Below, one piece after another: positions 63,134 through 64,000 of a DNA stretch of 64,000 nt; position 1 is the stretch's first letter; every line of letters begins with the position of its first letter. This DNA is from Cardiocondyla obscurior (lineage: Eukaryota > Arthropoda > Insecta > Hymenoptera > Formicidae). The notes under the pieces are model-generated. The model was not told the DNA's origin, searched no databases, and saw only the letters and a list, made by a program, of their open reading frames with translations. Made by a program: the position numbers and the translations under genes. The stretch covers positions 3,844,001-3,908,000 of the forward strand of contig NC_091878.1 in NCBI RefSeq assembly GCF_019399895.1. The letters are read 5' to 3'.

Positions 63134-64000
63134 GGACACGGGTGAGAGAGATTCGCTGCCGATCAGATATCGACGAATCGAAATGAAAACCAAACAAGCC
63201 CACCTCCCGCCAATCCGATCCCACCCGTCCTCACGCGCCGCGCTCCATCGATAATTGATAGAATAAATTAAATCATTTGTCTTGGCAGGAAATTAAAAAG
63301 GTAATTTATATACGGATAGCCGGGGCGTACCTGCGGCCGGGCTGCGATCCGGAGAAAAAGAGAAAGAGCGAGAGGGAGACGAGCTACACCTACACACGTG
63401 GACCCGTTGTTTCCTCGTAGCGCGCTAGACGCAGGAAACCGTCTCGAGACGCGTCGTTTCGGAATTACCGTGCGGACTACGCGCGAAGCTGGACGCGGAG
63501 AGCAGGTATGCGCGAAGTCGGTGCGGGACGGTCGGGATGAGAAAAAAGCGGGAACTGCACATCGTTTTGTTTTTTGGCTCCCTCGTCTTTCGATTTATTC
63601 CCCGCTGATGAATCAGGTGCGTGGCTTTTTCTCTTTCTCTCCCGACCGAAGGGCGAGATTACTTTTGTGGGCGGGTCGCTTTCTGTCAGTGCCTCCGAGG
63701 TTACATCCAGGTATACCTGGCGCGCGAGGGCGAGGAGGGAAAGAGAGAATCCCGCGCGCCCATCTCGCCGCGCAATCCTCGCGCTCTCGAGTTCTTTTCT
63801 CTCTCTCTCTCCTCCGGCTTGTCTTCCTGATTTGATGTAAATTGGAACACGGGAGTAGTGATGGTGCCGCGTGATACCTTCTTCGCGCGAGCGATCAGAT
63901 CCTCCGCTCGCTCGCATCAATCTCTAACATTGTACTCTCGCGTCGCGAATGTAATCTCGGGCGAAGGTATCGGCTGCTCGTAACGTCGATTTGTCGCAAG

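Larger units (their letters stand above)
49953..64000 (+). other. first coding intron of dachshund (continues past window)
   Basis: At least 14 kb of intron with no recognisable exon; the next dachshund segment (the RPGRPPKR-type linker) was looked for and not seen. It is GC/CpG-rich, with GA or CT microsatellites (53027-53205, 57919-57938, 61679-61694, 63115-63133), poly-T at 56488-56512, and AT-rich islands at about 55400-55600 and 59440-60170. Large dachshund introns are known to carry limb and eye enhancers in flies; here that is inference. Open frames such as 51734-52435 or 62681-63193 are compositional. Confidence 0.6.

Overview
The window is a eukaryotic, arthropod chromosome segment. 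Genes are split by short spliceosomal introns with GT-AG borders, there are no operons or ribosome-binding sites, and the gene set (insect gustatory receptor, dachshund, MBD-R2 with a THAP domain) is typical of insects. A hymenopteran, probably an ant, is the best guess. This rests on gene structure and on the contrast between AT-rich gene blocks and GC/CpG-rich intergenic DNA. It is an inference and was not tested by any search.

Layout. 1-0.9 kb: possible last exon of a gene entering from the left. 4.9-6.5 kb (+): a three-exon gustatory receptor, Gr28-like. 6.8-10.4 kb (-): a cytosolic Hsp70 cognate (Hsc70-4 type) with introns and a readable TATA/initiator/heat-shock-element promoter. 11.5-15.7 kb (+): HEATR6 in twelve exons, divergent from Hsc70. 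16.2-17.2 kb (-): PRKRIP1, a spliceosome-associated protein, head to head with an RNF4-like SUMO-targeted ubiquitin ligase (17.9-18.6 kb, +). 21.1-22.9 kb (+): a membrane RINGv ligase of the MARCH1/8 type. 24.0-32.0 kb (+): MBD-R2/PHF20, a chromatin reader of the NSL complex, in sixteen coding exons with one GC-AG intron. 32.7-36.5 kb (+): CTP synthase in eleven exons. 49.2-50.0 kb (+): first coding exon of dachshund.

For every complete gene I joined the exons by checking splice signals and reading phase. The reconstructed lengths are Gr 435 aa, Hsc70 639 aa, HEATR6 1052 aa, PRKRIP1 217 aa, RNF4-like 180 aa, MARCH 305 aa, MBD-R2 1345 aa and CTP synthase 603 aa.

The right part (about 37.7-64 kb) is a different landscape. 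It is GC- and CpG-rich, full of purine or pyrimidine runs and microsatellites, and has almost no coding sequence apart from the dachshund exon. About 14 kb of the dachshund first coding intron lies inside the window and the next exon is not reached. This is the usual layout of a developmental regulator with large cis-regulatory flanks.

The genes do not form a pathway. Neighbouring housekeeping genes appear to share divergent promoters (Hsc70/HEATR6 and PRKRIP1/RNF4-like). I found no previously undescribed biological system. The most interesting items are the heat-shock promoter on an intron-containing Hsc70, the GC-AG intron in MBD-R2, a CCAAT-rich palindromic bidirectional promoter, a short inverted-repeat transposon remnant, a dispersed AT-rich repeat found twice 20 kb apart, a 9-bp minisatellite ending at a splice donor, and upstream ORFs before dachshund.
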